A stretch of DNA of 64,000 nt. Source: Dyadobacter sp. (GTDB lineage: Bacteria; Bacteroidota; Bacteroidia; Cytophagales; Spirosomataceae). The translations under genes were made by a program, and so were the position numbers. Shown here piece after piece: positions 43,665 through 52,491 of the stretch. Every line of letters begins with the position of its first letter. Position 1 is the stretch's first letter. The stretch lies in the NCBI RefSeq assembly GCF_017744695.1, contig NZ_JAGIAS010000001.1, positions 959,013 to 1,023,012 of the forward strand, given 5' to 3'. The notes under the pieces were generated by a model. That model was not told where the DNA came from, did not search any database, and saw only the letters and a list, made by a program, of their open reading frames with translations.

Positions 43665-45320
43665 ATGCCTGATCGCGGATTTCACCGAATTTCCCGTGCA
43701 TCGTTGGGCCTCGGCTTCCGATGGGCCTGCCTTTGCCTCCTTGTGCTCTGCCTGTGCGATCCGTGCCATTCGCAGGAACAGACCTGGCAAATCGCGGGTA
43801 CGGTTTATGACGAAAATGCCAGGCCCTTGCCATCCGTCGCTGTTTATATCAACAATACTTCCATAGGTACTTCCACCGACAAAGCCGGCCATTTTCACCT
43901 CACTGTACCCGTGCGGTATAAAAAAGCAGAGCTGGTTGCCTCCTTTGTGGGTTACAAGCCGGAAGCAAAACAGTTACAGGCGACGCCAGGGCGCACTGCG
44001 AATGTGGTGTTCAAGCTCGATCTGAACAATGTGATCCGCGAAGTTGTCATCATCGGGAAACGCGACAAGCACTGGCGCCGGAAATGGAGGGTTTTTATAA
44101 ACGGGCTGTTGGGCGATTCGCCGTTTGCGAGGCAATGCAAAATCGTCAGCCCGGAATCCATCACGCTTGGACTGGACGAAGCTACCGGGCGTGTAACGGC
44201 AACGAGCAGCGAACCGGTGGTGATCGAGAATGCGGCACTGGGCTACCGGATCCGTTTCCACATGAGCAAGTTTGAATCGAATGGCAAGAAGACGTTCCTT
44301 GCCGGGTACAAGTTCTTTGAATCGTGGCTCGCCGATGATCCTAGCAAACAGAAGAAACAACTCGGTAACAGGGAAATCGCATTTAAGGACTCCTTCCGCA
44401 ATTTCCTGGTCTCGCTTTCCAGAAAGAACCTCGAAGCGGACGGTATGGAGCTATTTTCGATGAAAACGACACGGGAGTTTTACCTCACGAAAATTCCGCT
44501 CGAACGCGAAGTGGCCAGTGGCAATTTCACGCCCGTTACAGCCGATTCCATCTGTTCTTTTGACCCAAACAAAGGATATTATACACTGCATTCGAAATAT
44601 CCGCTGCTTGTTTTTCAACGAAAGCTTTACAACAGCGCATCGGTGTTTTCCGATTACCCGTTCAAGTATTCGCAACTCGTCCTGCCTAATTTTTCATGCA
44701 CATTTACGGAAAACGGATGGCTGGTATCGTCGAACGGGATCACCATTCACGACACCTGGGCGCGGGAAGGTTTCGCGGATATGCTTCCCATCGACTATCC
44801 GGTGCCCATGGATGAAGTGCCTCAAACACCCGTCGTACTTATTCAAAGCGCGGGGCAGGTAAAAGAAACTATAAATACTGATTTAAAACTGCCGGCCATT
44901 GAAGCCCAGCAGACGCTTTTGGACAAAGAAGGGTTGATACAAACTACGGACAACCAGGGCGATGGCCTGGCCAGGCTGGATTATGTTCTGCCGATCAGCG
45001 AAAGCGACAATTCCGGCTCCATTTTTGATCTGTTGAAGAAGATTCCCGGTCTGCGCGTAACTTTCGACCCGGCGTCCAATACGCACAAGGTCCATTTCAT
45101 CGAGAACAACGCGAACCTCAGCGCGAGCACCAGCTTTGACAATACCGTCGCGCTCCTGCTCGACCGGGTGTTCTACAGCGGAGCCGATGCCGTCCTTCCC
45201 ATTCTCAATTCTCTCACAGTCCGCGACATTAAATCGATCACTGCGATCCGGTATGGCAGCGCCGCCGCATTCGGGGCGCGGGGTGGTAACGGGGTGCTGG
45301 TGATCAATACCCGTCAATAG
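43665..45320 (+). CDS. Carboxypeptidase-like and TonB-plug protein without a barrel
   Basis: A 551-residue exported protein with signal peptide (ACLCLLVLCLCDPCHSQ). Residues ~40-117 form a carboxypeptidase-regulatory-like domain (IAGTVYDENARPLPSVAVYI, STDKAGHFHLTVPV). A middle region of unknown fold (~120-440) carries VIREVVIIGKRDKHWRRKW. The end is plug-like: ISESDNSGSIFDLLKKIPGL, then DIKSITAIRYGSAAAFGARGGNGVLVINTR, matching the last part of a TonB receptor plug. The sequence stops there, so no barrel follows. It may be a periplasmic or surface adaptor. Its stop is only 5 bp from that of the convergent glycosyltransferase gene. Confidence 0.8.
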   Translation: MPDRGFHRISRASLGLGFRWACLCLLVLCLCDPCHSQEQTWQIAGTVYDENARPLPSVAVYINNTSIGTSTDKAGHFHLTVPVRYKKAELVASFVGYKPEAKQLQATPGRTANVVFKLDLNNVIREVVIIGKRDKHWRRKWRVFINGLLGDSPFARQCKIVSPESITLGLDEATGRVTATSSEPVVIENAALGYRIRFHMSKFESNGKKTFLAGYKFFESWLADDPSKQKKQLGNREIAFKDSFRNFLVSLSRKNLEADGMELFSMKTTREFYLTKIPLEREVASGNFTPVTADSICSFDPNKGYYTLHSKYPLLVFQRKLYNSASVFSDYPFKYSQLVLPNFSCTFTENGWLVSSNGITIHDTWAREGFADMLPIDYPVPMDEVPQTPVVLIQSAGQVKETINTDLKLPAIEAQQTLLDKEGLIQTTDNQGDGLARLDYVLPISESDNSGSIFDLLKKIPGLRVTFDPASNTHKVHFIENNANLSASTSFDNTVALLLDRVFYSGADAVLPILNSLTVRDIKSITAIRYGSAAAFGARGGNGVLVINTRQ

Positions 45321-45325
45321 CCATA

Positions 45326-46324
45326 TTAACCTACCAATTTCACCTTCACCTTAATCAATGTGTTTCTGATCTGATGTTTGGTTTTGATGACTTGCCGCTC
45401 CAATTTTAGCGCAAAAGGAATATCCTTCGGAATCAGGCTGTTCGACAATAAATAGGCTTTCGCTCCGTCCTCAGAGTTTTTATACAAATCAAATTCGGTA
45501 TCCGCACGGTGCCCGCTTCCGTTGTTAGAGAACGGGGCGTGCTGCATGTGTGGCTCGAATGGGAAATTAATGAACTTATAACCCCGGTTGAACAGCGAAT
45601 GGAACCATATTGCGCCCCAGTCGGTACCATGCCAGCTTCCGCCAAAAGGCAAAACGTCCCCTGTTGGCATTACGTTTTCCCGATAGACCGGCACGTTGAC
45701 CAGGCAGGCGTATTCGTTCAGGCGGCATTCGGGCAGGGGGTGTATAATTTCCCTGTCGATCAGCTTGTAATGTATATGCGCGCGTGGCGGACTATAAGTG
45801 TCCACCAATTCTTTCAATTCCTCTTTGGTAGGCACAAAAGTTTCGAACCGGCTACCATCACAAAGCCTGGCAGAAAATGCAGGGCAATTCCAGCATTGGC
45901 CTACCATACCTATCCCCGCAACCGTCCCCGTGCCACTTTCATTTTTGGCTTTCAATAGCATTTTCCCCAACAAATCATCTTCGTAAAGACAATCATTATG
46001 CGAGAGGAATAAAAACTCCTTGTCGGACTTTTCGAGCGCATATTGGTATTTGAGACCATAGCGCTTTTCGGGATCGGAAAGCCAGGATTCGTCGGGGTTG
46101 CCGGAATAATAGAAGTACTGGGGATATACGTATTCGATGGGCAGGTCTTTGAGATAGTATTTTAACAATGGAATAGCATCGTATTGGTAATACGGCTGTA
46201 TTTTCTCAATGACCAGATAAATCTTATGAATGTGTTTGGAAGAATGTTTCCAAAGTGTCAGCAAGGTAACGGCAGTGTGGTACGGCTTTCCGTAGTAATT
46301 AATACAAACGTCAATTTGATTCAT
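45326..46324 (-). CDS. GT-A-like glycosyltransferase of uncertain family
   Basis: A 332-residue soluble protein. The N-terminus IDVCINYYGKPYHTAVTLLTLW resembles GT2-type nucleotide-sugar enzymes. The segment KEFLFLSHNDCLYEDDLLGKML contains a HND/EDD cluster that could be the metal-binding motif, and GSWHGTDWGAIWFHSLFNRG gives the typical acceptor-side region. A short basic C-terminus (IKTKHQIRNTLIKVKVKL) may contact the membrane. It is isolated, with no glycan operon around it, so the product is not predicted. The family may be a distant GT2 or a separate unclassified group. Confidence 0.65.
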   Translation of the reverse strand: MNQIDVCINYYGKPYHTAVTLLTLWKHSSKHIHKIYLVIEKIQPYYQYDAIPLLKYYLKDLPIEYVYPQYFYYSGNPDESWLSDPEKRYGLKYQYALEKSDKEFLFLSHNDCLYEDDLLGKMLLKAKNESGTGTVAGIGMVGQCWNCPAFSARLCDGSRFETFVPTKEELKELVDTYSPPRAHIHYKLIDREIIHPLPECRLNEYACLVNVPVYRENVMPTGDVLPFGGSWHGTDWGAIWFHSLFNRGYKFINFPFEPHMQHAPFSNNGSGHRADTEFDLYKNSEDGAKAYLLSNSLIPKDIPFALKLERQVIKTKHQIRNTLIKVKVKLVG

Positions 46325-46651
46325 GCGTGCGATTTTTATTACTCGCCAGAAACGATAAAATAGGATGATTTACCCGGAGAGTTCTTTGCCACAAAGAAAC
46401 AACTTTGAGCCGGATTTATGTGTATCGTCGCCGGGTAGCTTGCTGGGAAGACGCAGTGTCCATCACCCATCAAAAACCGCAAACCACTGACGACAAATTA
46501 GTTAACCGCTTAATGGATAAATATACCGGTCTTTAAAAAACCGACTTTGCCGTACACTGCCTTCCATTTGTCCGCTTAATAAAATGTAGAAGTAGATTGA
46601 CAAGCAGGTTACTTTATGAAACGGAATTAACCTTAAACCTCTCAATCACTT
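46325..46651. other. 327-bp intergenic region with no recognised feature
   Basis: AT-rich spacer between the divergent glycosyltransferase and RhiA-like genes. I saw no gene, no strong hairpin and no exact TAnnTTTG box; promoters for both genes must lie here. Confidence 0.5.
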
Positions 46652-47263
46652 ATGCCAACCTTCACAATCAACTTTGTAAACAATTCCGATTCATCAGGAA
46701 GCTTTTGCGTTTTCCAGCAAAATCATAACAGCCCGAACCCGGATGTTTTTCCGCTGGCGTGGCGCGTGGAAAATGCCGGCCCGCATTCGCAACTGGCCAT
46801 ATCATGGAATATGGATCTTTACTTTTTCTGGGGCAAGACCGGCCCTTTAAAACCGGGAGTTGTTTTTTACGCCGGGGAAAATTCTCCTACGAGTTTGGCC
46901 GAAAACAACGACATAACACTCACCAAGGAGAACGGCAACTACAAATTTACCAATAGGAAAAATGCCTATCCGCAGGGTTCCCTGAGCATCATGTCCGACA
47001 ACACGACTGCCATTAACCAGGCCAGTGTCGGGATCGGCTTGTCGGGCGCGGTAGCCTTCGCCGTACAGGCACAGCCTAACATGTATTTCCGGTTTTCTCC
47101 GCGCTTCGACTATTGGGTAACGTTCGCCGACGTCAAACAAGGCCAGGTACTGAATCCGTCCGAAATCAATGCCGTGAAGATTGAATTTCCTTATGGTATT
47201 TTTTCAATGAATGCGACGCTGAATGCGGATAATACCTGGACGATCACGCCGGGGCTGGACTAG
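46652..47263 (+). CDS. RhiA-like protein of unknown function
   Basis: A 203-residue protein without a signal peptide. The N-terminus FTINFVNNSDSSGSFCVFQQ, then FPLAWRVENAGPHSQLAISW, then LYFFWGKTGPLKPGVVFYAG resembles the RhiA (rhizosphere-induced) family from memory of its pattern (NNS...F.lyQ, lAW, W..d..F.WG, l.pGv). The rest is beta-rich (VGIGLSGAVAFAVQAQPNMY, NAVKIEFPYGIFSMNATLNA). RhiA is a quorum-controlled protein of rhizobia whose biochemical role is unknown. A strong hairpin follows. Confidence in the gene is high, in the family moderate. Confidence 0.7.
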   Translation: MPTFTINFVNNSDSSGSFCVFQQNHNSPNPDVFPLAWRVENAGPHSQLAISWNMDLYFFWGKTGPLKPGVVFYAGENSPTSLAENNDITLTKENGNYKFTNRKNAYPQGSLSIMSDNTTAINQASVGIGLSGAVAFAVQAQPNMYFRFSPRFDYWVTFADVKQGQVLNPSEINAVKIEFPYGIFSMNATLNADNTWTITPGLD

Positions 47264-47280
47264 GCTACACATCGACCAAC

Positions 47281-47314
47281 AAAAAAGGCCGGGAGCAACG
47301 CCCCCGGCTTTTTT
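47281..47314. terminator. Bidirectional terminator after the RhiA-like and lipoprotein genes
   Basis: GCCGGG/CCCGGC core with flanking A6 and T6 tracts around a short loop, between the convergent RhiA-like and surface lipoprotein genes. Confidence 0.75.
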
Positions 47315-47342
47315 GAAATTCTGACACCAATTATATAAGATC

Positions 47343-48674
47343 TTAGTACTCTGTATTTTGTGGATCGAAGTTGGTCCAGCCGGTTGTCCAGTCTGTGGTA
47401 CCGAAGGCTCCGATGTAAGCGTTGGCTTCAAAGCCTGCCGGCAATGTCACACCGCCTGTCAGCAATGGTGAACCTGCCTGAGGAAGTACTTTCAAACCTG
47501 CGCCAAGCGTATTGTATGCCGCATCCAGTTTCAATGTAGCGAGATCTGCGCCGAACATGTTTTTACGCGCTGCGTCTTTCAGCATAGTAGTATCACCTGA
47601 CACGATCGCTTTGGTCATTCCGGTCAGAACCAGTCCGCGGTAATCCGAACGGCCTGCTTTGAAATTAGCTTGTGTAGAGTCACCTTCCAGTTCAAGACCA
47701 CCCTTAGGATAACCAGCTGAAACTACCGAGTTGTAAATGCTTACAGCGGAGTTTCTGCGGATACGGAACGCTGAACGATATTTTGCATTCGGGGTTCCCG
47801 GGCCGATGAAGATACTTACGTTGCTGAATTTAGCACTTGTTTTTGGAGACGCACCTGATCCGGAAGCATCGTTGTCCGATTCGAAACCATTGGAATCCGA
47901 GCATGAGCACTGGTCAGCCACAGCCGGGTCTCTCAGCGCCATTGCATATTGTACGTTTCCGCTGAAACCCCAGTCTGTATCGAAATCGTCGTCCAGCGTA
48001 CGGTAAGAGATCAGGTGTTTTGCATTTACATTTCCACCGAACCACTCGTAAGCATCGTCACCGCTGTATGAAACCTGTACGTAGTCGATAGTAGTTCCTG
48101 AGCCTACGCCACCAAAAGTAAGACCGTTGATTTCTTTATCCGTTTCGAAAGCGATACCAGCGAACTCGATACGTACATATTTCAAAGTACCTGAGTTGTC
48201 AGCAGCGTCCGTTCCACCGAAAGTCGATACGTTCTCTCCTTCGATCGTTGCCGGAGTCTTGTTCACCGGTGCTTTCCCAAGGAGGATGATACCACCCCAG
48301 TCGCCGTAATTACGTGCGCCTTTGGCTGCGGAAGAAGTAAACACGATAGGTTTGGTAGCATTACCTTCTGCCATGATTTTCGCACCTGGCTTAACGATCA
48401 GCGTACCTTTTGTCAGTTTGTCTCCTTTGATAATTGTTCCCGGCTCGATAGTCAGGATTGCACCGTTGTCAACATACACGAAACCTTCAAGAATATATTT
48501 ATTTGCAGCTTTCCAGGTTGTCGAAGCCGAAATTGTTCCTTTTACGGTAATTGTTTCGCCCACCGGATCCGTTGGTCCCGGATCTTCACCATCATCATCA
48601 GTTTTACACGACACAACTACGAACGATGCGGATAACACCAGCATGGCCAATAACCAAGTTGCTAACTTTTTCAT
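47343..48674 (-). CDS. Surface lipoprotein with predicted right-handed beta-helix
   Basis: A 443-residue lipoprotein; the lipobox cysteine in VVVSCKTDDDGEDPGP is followed by an acidic stretch fitting the Bacteroidota lipoprotein surface-export signal. The body has IEPGTIIKGDKLTKGTLIVK, PGAKIMAEGNATKPIVFTSS and DWGGIILLGKAPVNKTPATI, typical of the right-handed beta-helix proteins often called 'multidrug transporter' by automatic annotation. No catalytic residues are evident. It starts 40 bp after a TonB-dependent receptor gene, so it is likely that receptor's surface partner, by analogy with SusD. Confidence 0.85.
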   Translation of the reverse strand: MKKLATWLLAMLVLSASFVVVSCKTDDDGEDPGPTDPVGETITVKGTISASTTWKAANKYILEGFVYVDNGAILTIEPGTIIKGDKLTKGTLIVKPGAKIMAEGNATKPIVFTSSAAKGARNYGDWGGIILLGKAPVNKTPATIEGENVSTFGGTDAADNSGTLKYVRIEFAGIAFETDKEINGLTFGGVGSGTTIDYVQVSYSGDDAYEWFGGNVNAKHLISYRTLDDDFDTDWGFSGNVQYAMALRDPAVADQCSCSDSNGFESDNDASGSGASPKTSAKFSNVSIFIGPGTPNAKYRSAFRIRRNSAVSIYNSVVSAGYPKGGLELEGDSTQANFKAGRSDYRGLVLTGMTKAIVSGDTTMLKDAARKNMFGADLATLKLDAAYNTLGAGLKVLPQAGSPLLTGGVTLPAGFEANAYIGAFGTTDWTTGWTNFDPQNTEY

Positions 48675-48714
48675 TTAACAGGATGTTTAATTGATTTGTT
48701 TTTAATTTTTATGA

Positions 48715-51510
48715 TCAAAGTGTGTAGCGCAAGCCAATCATCGAGTAAGTTCCCCTGCGGTATTTCTGATACAAACCGTCTGTCTTGGTATCGATTTTGT
48801 TATCATGGTTGGTATCCTGGTACAAGCGGAATGGCTGGTTCAGCAGATCCTGGATGCTTGCACGGATTTCGAGGCGCTTACCGATCGATTTGATGATGTT
48901 CAGGTCAATCACATTACGCGACATCTCGAAGATATTCGCGCTGATCTGATTGTCGCCGATAATGTAAATCCGCTTTCCGATCACATTGTACAGTGCGTTG
49001 ATCTGCAAGCCACGCTCGTCGTCGTTGTAGAACAAACCGGCGTTGATCAGGTAAGGTGATTGTCCTTGCAGGTAACGGTCGGAGCTTCCGGTCGTTACGT
49101 TCGTTTTTACGTTACTGGTAATAAGCGATGCATTCAATGTCACGAGCATTTTGCTCAGGAAAGTCGCGTTATCGGGGTTCGACAATGCTTTGCGAACTTC
49201 CAGTTCAACCCCTCTTGCATAAGCTGTTTTGGCATTGGCTACTGTGAAAGCTACGGTGCTACCATTGTAGAAGATCGCCGCTTCGATAGGATCTTTGAAG
49301 GTCTTGTTGAACAACGACAGGGTGATCAGCTCGCTTTTGCTTGGATAGAACTCGTAACGCAAGTCGTAGTTCTGGATCGTCGCATTCACCAGGTTCGGGT
49401 TCCCTTTACGCGACACGTCGAAGTTGAAGTCGTAGTAGGTACTTGGAGAAAGCTCGCGGAACTCAGGTCTGTTGACAGTCGTGCTGTAAGCAGCTCTCAC
49501 CGCATGCTGGTCGTTGAACTTGTAAGTCAGGTTAACAGAAGGCAGCGGAGTGAAAACCGGACGGTCCACATTCACCTGGATACCGCCTCCACGCTCATAC
49601 CCCTGCAATTGCTGGCGGTTGTATTCGCCACGGAAGCCCACGGTGGCATTCAAATGCTCGGTAATCGGCCAGTAGAACGATGCATAACCTGCTGCGAGAA
49701 GGTTTTGAGCGGCATATTTATCGTCGAAGTTGGTTCCTTCGGTGTAGTAAACTTTATCGGAAGCCAGGTTCGAATTCTGGAAGAATTGCTCCGGGGTCTG
49801 TGTCAGGATCTCGTCACCTACGCGGTTCGGGTTGACGATACCAAACCAGCGGGCAGAGTATTTACGGTCTTTGTATTCAACATAAGTACCTACGTTCAGT
49901 TTCGCCTGCTGTTCCGCTTCGTCCTTTTTCGCGCCGATCAGTTGCTCGTAAGAAACGGTTCCGGTACCTACGATCTCACCCAGACGGGAGTAGAAACGCG
50001 CTGCCTGCTGCAAGGTTGGGGATTCAAATTGTTGCAGGTTGATCTGGAATGGATGGTTAGTACCTGTCTCACGGGTCGATGTAAATCTTCTGAAATCAGG
50101 CTCGTTGCGGTAGGTATAACCTGCACCGGCGATCCAGCGGAGTTTCGATTTCGCAGTCAGTTCGTGTGTACCGCTCAGCTGGCCTGAGTAGATGCTTCTG
50201 GCTTCGTAACGGAATGCGCCGTTGTTGTAATCCAGGTTGTTTTCAAGGTTTCCACCGCCGCGGACAACCGTTTCCTTGTTACCCATCTGGTTGAACAGGT
50301 TACGGAATTCGATTTTGTTTTTCGGGTTAAGGATAAATGCCCAGTTCGACATGATCCCCAAACGTGCATTTTCCTGCAAAAACTGATCGTTGAAAACCTC
50401 TATTTTCTGGCCTGGGAAATTGAAACGGTTCTGAGTAACGGTGTTGTTTATACGTGAGAAGGAATAGTTGATATAAGAAGTGTTGGTAACCTCCATATCT
50501 CTGATGTAGAAACGGCGGCTGAAATTGATCCCTGCTCTCCAGTCCGGCGATACGTTGATCTGCTTCGGAGCATAGTAGTCCGGCAGGTTCTGAAATTTCT
50601 GGATAATGGTCGGAGACTTCGCATTCAGGATAACCCCTTTTCTGTTCGGGAAATTATCAGGCAAAGTACGTGTGCCATTCTCGATACCAAGGAATTCCAA
50701 TGCGCCACCCTTATGGCTGGTTGCAGAGCTGAATGTGGTTCCTGCACGGTAACCTGTCGAGAAATTCACTGAAAGGCTGTTACCATCCGGGATGGTCTTG
50801 GTATAGATTTTAATAGCTCCGCCACTAACATCGCCGGGGAGGTCGGCCGAGGCCGATTTGAAAACCAGCATCCGGTCGATCGCCGAAGAAGGAATCAAAT
50901 CAAAGGAAAAGGATTTAGTGTCTACCTCAGTAGAAGGAGTGATAATATCATTGAGCAACACCGTGTTATAACGCTCGTTCAAACCGCGCACTACAATAAA
51001 ACGGTCGTCAAAAATGGAGATACCGGGCACGCGGCGGATCACCGCGGAAGCGTCACGGTCTTGTGTACGCTGAATTTGCTGTGCGGAAATACCCACGGCA
51101 ATCTGTTGTACCTGCTTGATTTCCGTGATCACCGACACTTCGGTGTTGGTCTGACGCTGTCCTTTCACGACCACTTCCTGCAAAGTTTTGTTGTCCTCAA
51201 CGAGCGCCGTGGTGATCAGCGTCGATTTATCTGCTTCGACCCGGACGTTGTCTATTTCTTTCGTCGCGTACGATACATAGCTGATCTGTACTTTGTAGGC
51301 ACCGGCAGGTACTTTCTGAATTTCGAAGTTACCTTCAACGTCGGTCACCGAGCCGAACGGGGTTGCCGTTCCAATCAGCTGAACGGTTGCTCCGATGATC
51401 GCTTCGTTGTTCTTGCCGTCTTTGATTGAGCCCTTTATAGAGCCTAATTGCGCCAAACAAGCGCCTGTTGTTAAAATAAGGAGGGAAATCGCTGTAACCA
51501 AATGTCTCAT
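48715..51510 (-). CDS. TonB-dependent outer-membrane receptor
   Basis: A 931-residue receptor. Signal peptide, then carboxypeptidase-like domain (~23-105; GSIKGSIKDGKNNEAIIGAT, VTDVEGNFEIQKVPAGAYKV), plug (~130-235; QIQRTQDRDASAVIRRVPGI, IFDDRFIVVRGLNERYNTVL) and a long barrel ending YRRGTYSMIGLRYTL. The RGLNERYNTVLLNDI plug pattern belongs to the group related to catecholate and FecA-like receptors rather than SusC. It lacks an STN domain, so it probably does not signal to a sigma factor. With the beta-helix lipoprotein downstream it likely imports a specific nutrient of unknown identity. Confidence 0.93.
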   Translation of the reverse strand: MRHLVTAISLLILTTGACLAQLGSIKGSIKDGKNNEAIIGATVQLIGTATPFGSVTDVEGNFEIQKVPAGAYKVQISYVSYATKEIDNVRVEADKSTLITTALVEDNKTLQEVVVKGQRQTNTEVSVITEIKQVQQIAVGISAQQIQRTQDRDASAVIRRVPGISIFDDRFIVVRGLNERYNTVLLNDIITPSTEVDTKSFSFDLIPSSAIDRMLVFKSASADLPGDVSGGAIKIYTKTIPDGNSLSVNFSTGYRAGTTFSSATSHKGGALEFLGIENGTRTLPDNFPNRKGVILNAKSPTIIQKFQNLPDYYAPKQINVSPDWRAGINFSRRFYIRDMEVTNTSYINYSFSRINNTVTQNRFNFPGQKIEVFNDQFLQENARLGIMSNWAFILNPKNKIEFRNLFNQMGNKETVVRGGGNLENNLDYNNGAFRYEARSIYSGQLSGTHELTAKSKLRWIAGAGYTYRNEPDFRRFTSTRETGTNHPFQINLQQFESPTLQQAARFYSRLGEIVGTGTVSYEQLIGAKKDEAEQQAKLNVGTYVEYKDRKYSARWFGIVNPNRVGDEILTQTPEQFFQNSNLASDKVYYTEGTNFDDKYAAQNLLAAGYASFYWPITEHLNATVGFRGEYNRQQLQGYERGGGIQVNVDRPVFTPLPSVNLTYKFNDQHAVRAAYSTTVNRPEFRELSPSTYYDFNFDVSRKGNPNLVNATIQNYDLRYEFYPSKSELITLSLFNKTFKDPIEAAIFYNGSTVAFTVANAKTAYARGVELEVRKALSNPDNATFLSKMLVTLNASLITSNVKTNVTTGSSDRYLQGQSPYLINAGLFYNDDERGLQINALYNVIGKRIYIIGDNQISANIFEMSRNVIDLNIIKSIGKRLEIRASIQDLLNQPFRLYQDTNHDNKIDTKTDGLYQKYRRGTYSMIGLRYTL

Positions 51511-51533
51511 AATCAGTGTCTAATATTTTGACA

Positions 51534-51541
51534 CAAAACTA
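51534..51541 (-). promoter_or_regulatory. Candidate -7 box of the TonB-dependent receptor gene
   Basis: TAGTTTTG on the minus strand matches TAnnTTTG, 24 bp before the start codon. No convincing -33 element at normal spacing. Confidence 0.35.
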
Positions 51542-51597
51542 TGGCGGCAACATTATTCCGATATGTCGTTAATATTAAGTTATTGTTAAGTCCTGTT

Positions 51598-52371
51598 CTA
51601 CATGATCGCGTGCTTCAACGCGATAAGATCCTTATACACAACATGATGAGAACCCAGGACGAATCGCGACCGTTTGCAGATCGCATTACAGCTTTCTTTT
51701 ATTTGCTCGAAAACCAGCAGACGTTCCTCGTAAACGACGAATATTTTCTGGATGATGACGGCGATCTCGCGGGTAAGGCCGTCGGCCTGCGCCACGAGTG
51801 CCTGCAGCGTGGCGGCGGAATACGGCGATGCTCCGGCCATTGCATCCGAAGTCCCCACCTTGGCAGCCAGAAGTTTGAAATTGTCCAGCAATACCTGGTA
51901 AGATAAATTGAACGTGTCCAGGTCCTTTTCAAAATAGGGTCTTGCCAAATCATACGGAGGTGCTAAGGGGTTTTGTACGGAAATCGCCGCATAAATCTCT
52001 TTTACCTCTTTCGAATAGGCGTCCTTCACCATCCTGCCTTTGGCTACCATCGTCTTGATCACATGCGCCACGTGCTTGATGCTCATTTCCTCACCTTTGA
52101 AGAGGCGCTTACGCACAAGGGATACATCTATATACTGTGTGATTTCCCGGGCCAGCTCACTGTCCAACTTGTCATAGGTGTCAATAAGCCGACGTAGCTC
52201 GTCGGCAGAAGATAGCGCCGAAGCTGGTGTATATTCATTTTCCTTCTCAATCAATTCCAGGACTGACCCTACCTTAAGCAACCTTCTTCGCAGGGATTTC
52301 TCAAACGGTGTTTGGTGCAGGACGCTATCATTCAGCAGCCTGCCGGACAAGAGTGGCGTAATTCGTTCCAT
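51598..52371 (-). CDS. Hypothetical mostly helical protein
   Basis: A 257-residue protein with no signal peptide or membrane helix. Long helices such as DTYDKLDSELAREITQYIDV and VAHVIKTMVAKGRMVKDAYS dominate, with EIAVIIQKIFVVYEERLLVF near the end. It has no motif I can name. The gene lies 88 bp upstream of the receptor gene on the same strand, and a -7-like box falls in that gap, so it is probably transcribed separately. It may be lineage-specific. Confidence 0.7.
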   Translation of the reverse strand: MERITPLLSGRLLNDSVLHQTPFEKSLRRRLLKVGSVLELIEKENEYTPASALSSADELRRLIDTYDKLDSELAREITQYIDVSLVRKRLFKGEEMSIKHVAHVIKTMVAKGRMVKDAYSKEVKEIYAAISVQNPLAPPYDLARPYFEKDLDTFNLSYQVLLDNFKLLAAKVGTSDAMAGASPYSAATLQALVAQADGLTREIAVIIQKIFVVYEERLLVFEQIKESCNAICKRSRFVLGSHHVVYKDLIALKHAIM

Positions 52372-52436
52372 CTAAAAACCATCAATGCAAGCCACAAAGC
52401 TAGCATTAATAAAGAAAAATCAACACCGGATTGTAT

Positions 52437-52474
52437 TTTGCCCCGATAGCACCGGTGAGAGCTACCGGGGCAAA
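52437..52474 (-). terminator. Terminator of the GH42-like gene
   Basis: Arms at 52437-52450 and 52461-52474 (TTTGCCCCGATAGC against GCTACCGGGGCAAA) pair with one mismatch and a 10-nt loop; T-rich sequence follows on the minus strand. Confidence 0.65.
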
Positions 52475-52491
52475 TATTATCGCTCAAAACC

